A DNA stretch of 48,745 bases. Source: Pseudomonadales bacterium (GTDB lineage: Bacteria > Pseudomonadota > Gammaproteobacteria > Pseudomonadales > UBA7239). This document shows, piece after piece, positions 44,520-48,745 of this stretch. Within the stretch, counting starts at the first letter, position 1. The number at the start of each line of letters is the position of its first letter. The notes beneath the pieces were generated by a model. It was given only the letters and a program-made list of their open reading frames with translations. It had not been told where the DNA came from and ran no database searches. The position numbers and the translations under genes are program-made. The DNA is taken from NCBI GenBank assembly GCA_028280345.1, contig JANQLY010000023.1, forward strand, positions 260,201-308,945, given 5' to 3'.

Positions 44520-45935
44520 ATGCAGACCGAACCGTTAGCCGCCTCCACCGGGCTCAGTGAGCCAAAATGCCCGTTTTCAGGTGCCAGCCCCGGCAGCATC
44601 AAAGTTGGTGCTGGTAATGGTCAGCGCCCTCCGAAGGTAAAGTGCCTGCCATTTATTGGGCCTATCAAACAATTCACTGGCGATGTCATACCATGGCTGG
44701 AAGAAACCCGTAAGCAATACGGTGAAGCCTTCCGCTTTCCGCTTGTGGGTAATGAGTTAACCGTACTGTGTGGTGACGATGCTATCGCCTTGCTGGAACA
44801 TGAAGAACTTTTGGACACCTATAAGTCCCAGGAGATATTGGCAAGAGCACTGAAAAGCAAATTGCCCATGACGCATTCTGGCCCAAACCATAAATACTAC
44901 CGCAAGATTCACACCAGTTGGTTAAACCGACAACTTGAAAGACAGAGACGTGAAGAAATTGTTAAAACAGTCAGCGAGCACGTTAACAACTGGCATCCTG
45001 GCCATACCTTTGATCCCTTAAAAGAATCACAATCACAAACGGTGGATGTACTGTCTCGTATTCTTAATGGCGAGCCCTTCCCCTTTACCAGTAAAGAATT
45101 ATCCACGATGGTTCACACCGTTATTTTTGCAACCTATGGCCATGTACCGTTATGGCTGGCATTGAACAACCCGGTTTTCTTGAAAGTTGCAAAAAAGATG
45201 GACGAGAATTCCATGAAACTGGTTCGCCGTGTGCGACAAGACCCCGAATTCGCAGAAAAAACTCTAATGGGCCAATATTTGAAGGTTGCTCCCAAAGATG
45301 ATCTTGGCGAGTGGAAAGACGAAGATTTGAAAATTGTACCCATCACTGCCTATTTGGCAGGCTACGATACAGTTGCATCGGCAGCTGCTTTTATGCTGTA
45401 TCAATTATTATCTCACCCGGAGTGGTTACAGAAAGTCCGGGATGAATACAATGAGCTAACCAGGGAAGCTGCAGATGGCTCAGTCGACCCGATGAAGCAA
45501 AAAGTGTTACGTGCAATCTTTATGGAAACAACACGCATCAACCCTCCCGGTGCATTGGTGATTCGTTATGCCAATCAGGACTTTCAATTCAAGGGCTACA
45601 CCATTCGTAAAGGCAGTGAGGTCATTATTCAAATTTCCAGCAATCATATGAATGAAGAGCTTTTCCCAAATCCAACAAAGTTTGATCCAACCCGTTTTCT
45701 TGAAGACGATACCTCTCAGCTCAAACGCACGATACTCACCTTTGGCAGCGGCGCTCATCGCTGCACTGGCGCCATGGTTGGCCCATTGTTTTCACAAGAA
45801 ATGGTTTCTTACTGGATTAACCACTTTGATCTGGAGTTAGTTCCCGGTAATGACAAACCCAGAATCGTAGCAGCGCCCTTTACACAGCCGATGGATCTAA
45901 AGGTTAGAGTAAAAGGCCCACGGGCAGTTGCTTAA
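44520..45935 (+). CDS. Cytochrome P450
   Basis: 471 residues. I-helix AGYDTVAS (280-287), ExxR at 336-339 (ETTR), and haem loop FGSGAHRCTG with Cys 415. GGAGG stands ten bases before the ATG. An extra N-terminal stretch of about 35 residues with CPFSG precedes the usual start. It shares little sequence with the divergent P450 beyond the motifs, so the pair is not a recent duplication. Soluble; substrate unknown. Confidence 0.93.
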   Translation: MQTEPLAASTGLSEPKCPFSGASPGSIKVGAGNGQRPPKVKCLPFIGPIKQFTGDVIPWLEETRKQYGEAFRFPLVGNELTVLCGDDAIALLEHEELLDTYKSQEILARALKSKLPMTHSGPNHKYYRKIHTSWLNRQLERQRREEIVKTVSEHVNNWHPGHTFDPLKESQSQTVDVLSRILNGEPFPFTSKELSTMVHTVIFATYGHVPLWLALNNPVFLKVAKKMDENSMKLVRRVRQDPEFAEKTLMGQYLKVAPKDDLGEWKDEDLKIVPITAYLAGYDTVASAAAFMLYQLLSHPEWLQKVRDEYNELTREAADGSVDPMKQKVLRAIFMETTRINPPGALVIRYANQDFQFKGYTIRKGSEVIIQISSNHMNEELFPNPTKFDPTRFLEDDTSQLKRTILTFGSGAHRCTGAMVGPLFSQEMVSYWINHFDLELVPGNDKPRIVAAPFTQPMDLKVRVKGPRAVA

Positions 45936-46118
45936 CACTCTATTGATTTTATTAAGGCTATAACAGTTCATCTCATTTAGACAATAGACATATAATCGTG
46001 AGCTTGAGATGCATACAATATCACCTGCCACAATGTCATTCACCACCCTGCGTTTAAAGTCAAATCAATCCTGGAAGATGCTAATTTTTAGTACTACCCG
46101 GATTGCTCCTGTCGCACG

Positions 46119-47765
46119 CTAGTCTGCTACCGCTTTTTCAAGCGCTTCGCTGCGTGATTCAACCATGTTCGACGAACCGACCAGTCTGGTCAGCCCCATG
46201 CGTTTAAAAGTCTGCCGAGTATCCGTCGATGGGCAGGCGATAAAAACATTCTTGCCTTGATCAACAGCATCTTTAACAGCATTCTCAATAGCAAGTGAGA
46301 CTGTAGAATCAATCAATGGCACATCCGTAAGATCAAATACAATGGTTTGGTGAGTACTGATACTATCATGCTTGCGTGCTATAGCACGTGAAACACCGAA
46401 TATCATTGGCCCACTAAAATACATCAGCATGACTTTACCCTTGCCTTTATCTAATACAAGACGCTCGTGTTCAGTAAGAGGTATGCTGTCATCAGCATCG
46501 CTGATGGAGAGAATGTTTTTTGCCTGCAAGCGACTGAGTCGCTCTATCGTCAGGATATTGGCAATAAAGACACCAAGACCTACTGCCACAATCAAATCGA
46601 CCAATATCGTCAGCCACATGACACCATACATGATCAGCATTGCCGATATAGAAACCCGATGCGCACGCTTAAGAAAACTCCAGTCGAGAATATTCATGCC
46701 TACCTTAATAGCAATCCCGGCCAGCACCGCCAGAGGAATATAGGCCGTCAATCCCGCAGCAAACACTACTAATACGATGAGTACCAGTGCCCGCGTAATA
46801 CCGGATAAAGCCGTGCGCGCCCCCGATTGAATATTCACAACGGTACCCATTGTCGCACCGGCACCAGGCAGCCCCCCACAAATGCCAGAAACCAGGTTCC
46901 CTATTCCCTGACCAATTAACTCTTTGCGCGAGTCGTGCTCCTGACGGGTCAGACTGTCTGCAATGACAGCTGTAAGCAGCGCATCAATACACCCGAGAGT
47001 GCCAAGAACAATGCCGTCCAATACCATTTGCGTCCACTGCTCGGCAGTAAATGTAGGAACAACCAGGTTAGGTAAGCCTAGCGACACTTCACCAATGGTT
47101 CTGACGCCAACGCTGCTGAAAAATGTAGCTGCCAGCACCGAACCCACAACCAACGCAATCAGTTGCGGCGGAATCCGGTTAGCCCATTTCTTCGGAAACA
47201 GAAACAATATCGCCAGGGTGATTACGCCCAGCACCACTTCATACCAACGCAGATTGCGCAGCAAATCCGGCAGGGCCTGCAGGTTGCCAATCACTCCTCC
47301 ACCAGGATTTTCATGGCCCAGTAGAGGCGGCAATTGCAGTATGATCAAGATCACTCCAATACCCGACATAAAGCCAGATATCACGCTATATGGCATCAAA
47401 GTGATATATTTTCCGAGATTAAGTACACCCAGTAATATCTGAAACACACCGGCAATCATGACGACCGTGAATGCCATCGCTAAACCATGCTCCGGATTTG
47501 CCGCTATCATGGTAGTGAGAACCGCCGTCATAATTACAGTCATGGGACCCGTCGGCTCAGAGATAAGGGTAGGAGTACCACCAAATATCGCGGCGAACAA
47601 ACCCACCAATATGGCCCCATACAAACCTGCTTCGGGCCCCGCCCCCGAAGCAACCCCGAATGCCAGCGCTAATGGAAGAGATACGATAGCAGCGGTGACA
47701 CCACCAAAAACATCCCCGCGAATATTGGTAGTGTTAATTTCGTTTATCCAACTGATTGTTGCCAT
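46119..47765 (-). CDS. SulP-family anion transporter with STAS domain
   Basis: 548 residues. About 10-14 membrane helices with SulP landmarks: GVTAAIVSLPLALAFGVASGAGPEAGLYGAI, SEPTGPMTVIM, and GCIDALLTAVIADSLTRQEHDSRKELIGQGIGN. The C-terminal STAS domain begins near 440, with DLTDVPLIDSTVSLAIENAV. Overall it resembles BicA-like bicarbonate transporters more than plant-type sulfate permeases, but the anion cannot be fixed by eye. It follows the Usp gene by 123 bases and has its own promoter. Confidence 0.92.
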   Translation of the reverse strand: MATISWINEINTTNIRGDVFGGVTAAIVSLPLALAFGVASGAGPEAGLYGAILVGLFAAIFGGTPTLISEPTGPMTVIMTAVLTTMIAANPEHGLAMAFTVVMIAGVFQILLGVLNLGKYITLMPYSVISGFMSGIGVILIILQLPPLLGHENPGGGVIGNLQALPDLLRNLRWYEVVLGVITLAILFLFPKKWANRIPPQLIALVVGSVLAATFFSSVGVRTIGEVSLGLPNLVVPTFTAEQWTQMVLDGIVLGTLGCIDALLTAVIADSLTRQEHDSRKELIGQGIGNLVSGICGGLPGAGATMGTVVNIQSGARTALSGITRALVLIVLVVFAAGLTAYIPLAVLAGIAIKVGMNILDWSFLKRAHRVSISAMLIMYGVMWLTILVDLIVAVGLGVFIANILTIERLSRLQAKNILSISDADDSIPLTEHERLVLDKGKGKVMLMYFSGPMIFGVSRAIARKHDSISTHQTIVFDLTDVPLIDSTVSLAIENAVKDAVDQGKNVFIACPSTDTRQTFKRMGLTRLVGSSNMVESRSEALEKAVAD

Positions 47766-47820
47766 CTCGCTTTAATTACACTCCAAATAATTTTCAGTCT
47801 ACTTTCACCGGTCAAAGCTG

Positions 47821-47849
47821 ATTCTATCTGAATAGAAAAGCTATGTAAC
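47821..47849 (-). promoter_or_regulatory. Promoter of the SulP gene
   Basis: GTTACA (4/6) and TAGAAT (5/6) on the minus strand are 17 bases apart. A dyad TTCTAT-CTGA-ATAGAA (47822-47837) overlaps the -10 region and could be an operator. Confidence 0.5.
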
Positions 47850-47888
47850 ACATTGATTTCAATTGCATCTGACGTTAACAATCAATGT

Positions 47889-48745
47889 TTATTCAATTGG
47901 GGTTTTGAAACCTTCGGGTTTGATGGCCAACACAGAGCATTTTGTCTGCTCTAAAATAGACTCAGCAGTATTTCCAATAATTAAACCGGGTATACCCACT
48001 CGACCAACAGTCCCCATGACGATCAAATCGATATCATAGTTTTCCACCATCAACGGAATTTCTTTTGATGCATTACCCTTTACCAGATGTGATCTTGGTT
48101 TAAGATATTGAGCCGCCTCTTTACCAAGCATCTTATCCATTTTTTTCATAAGCACTTCCAGTCTGGCTGTAACCTCCCTGCGCTCTTGCTCAACATATCG
48201 ATCGACCGCATCTTCAGGCTGATGAGAGAAAGGGCCGTAAAGAAGCCAATCTTCAGCATAAGCCTCCCAGGCACTTCCAATATGCAATTCTGATAATTCA
48301 GGCAGGCTCAACGCCACACTGTATTCCATTACCTGTTGGTTCAACTGTTGTTGCACCCGCACTTCTTCCAATTCATCAAAATCATCATTGACATCGACTG
48401 TTGCCAGTATTTTCCGAAGGCTATGTTCTTGATCAGGCTTCAGCATTAAAACCGGACAGGGACACTTGCGTAACAAATGCATATCTTCACTGCCCAGCAT
48501 ACGATCCATCCAATCCATGTCCTCGGCACATTTTATAACCAAATCGTATTGATGATGGATGACGCGTTTGATGATTTCGATAAAGGCTATCCCCGAAGCA
48601 ACCACTATATTGGCTTTCATAGAAGGAGCAAGCGATAGTATCTCGCGTTCAATTGATGTTCGTCTGCCCTCTTCAATTTCACTGAGCTCTTTAGCGTATT
48701 CCTCTTTATTTCGAAACACTGCCCGCCAGGGTTTCATTACCTTAA
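47889..48745 (-). CDS. UspE-like tandem universal stress protein (partial)
   Basis: The frame is open to the window edge and the visible N-terminus starts inside the first Usp domain, so roughly 50-60 residues probably lie outside. First domain: LVIKCAEDMDWMDRMLGSEDMHLLRKCPCPVLMLKP. Second domain ends with the nucleotide-binding motif GTVGRVGIPGLIIGNTAESIL and LAIKPEGFKTPIE, very like E. coli UspE. Two-domain Usp proteins protect against starvation and oxidative stress. Located upstream of the SulP gene, a pairing common in bacteria. Confidence 0.9.
   Translation of the reverse strand, partial: KVMKPWRAVFRNKEEYAKELSEIEEGRRTSIEREILSLAPSMKANIVVASGIAFIEIIKRVIHHQYDLVIKCAEDMDWMDRMLGSEDMHLLRKCPCPVLMLKPDQEHSLRKILATVDVNDDFDELEEVRVQQQLNQQVMEYSVALSLPELSELHIGSAWEAYAEDWLLYGPFSHQPEDAVDRYVEQERREVTARLEVLMKKMDKMLGKEAAQYLKPRSHLVKGNASKEIPLMVENYDIDLIVMGTVGRVGIPGLIIGNTAESILEQTKCSVLAIKPEGFKTPIE

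Overview
The window reads as a chromosomal segment of a free-living, probably marine, gammaproteobacterium. The evidence is housekeeping gene order shared with Escherichia and Pseudomonas: yceD-rpmF-plsX-fabD-fabG-acpP-fabF-pabC-mltG-tmk-holB, rpsP-rimM-trmD-rplS, ffh next to ypjD-corB, and xerD-dsbC-hom-thrC. Placement near Cellvibrionales/Spongiibacteraceae is a guess from gene content (multihaem cytochromes, two P450s, FG-GAP/thrombospondin-3 protein, SulP plus Usp), not a demonstrated assignment. No tRNA, rRNA, CRISPR array, insertion sequence or prophage was seen.

Layout. (1) 1-4200: the end of a zinc-ribbon-like membrane protein, a duplicated-domain secreted protein, a gene-poor stretch with RNA-like hairpins, then an overlapping pair made of a polytopic GT-C-like membrane protein and a DUF1287 protein. 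(2) 4249-10160, all minus strand: a nitrite/nitrate-sensor-like protein behind a good sigma-54 promoter match, then a FAD / [2Fe-2S] / membrane fusion protein, an 11-haem cytochrome c, a DUF3365 haem lipoprotein, a small cytochrome c lipoprotein and a group 1 truncated haemoglobin. I read this as a transmembrane electron-transfer system for nitrogen oxides; it is the best candidate here for an undescribed system. (3) 10255-13055: rimO, and divergently an arylsulfotransferase-like protein. (4) 13065-23209: the fatty-acid/envelope/replication operon, with trpS at its distal end. (5) 23341-29344: xerD-dsbC-alaC-hom-thrC. (6) 29366-31503: the rpsP-rplS operon. (7) 31741-36897: a DksA-like protein with a histone-H1-like tail and no zinc site, ffh, ypjD and corB. 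(8) 36894-40072: an orphan GspG-like pseudopilin whose ribosome binding site lies in a 14-bp stem-loop, downstream of an FG-GAP/TSP3 protein. (9) 40116-42461: thioesterase, DUF2889 and CitE-like lyase. (10) 42842-45935: two divergent cytochrome P450 genes with a 10-bp inverted repeat beside the promoter. (11) 46119-48745: a SulP anion transporter behind a UspE-like tandem universal stress protein cut by the window edge.

How the genes work together. The fab block makes acyl-ACP (fabD, fabG, fabF, acpP) and feeds acyl-phosphate to phospholipid synthesis (plsX), with folate, dTMP, cell-wall and replication functions downstream. hom-thrC and alaC make threonine and alanine. In the redox cluster, NAD(P)H oxidised in the cytoplasm would pass electrons through FAD, Fe-S and two membrane b haems to periplasmic c haems. 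The motifs are visible in the sequence; the overall electron path and the nitrogen-oxide role are inference.
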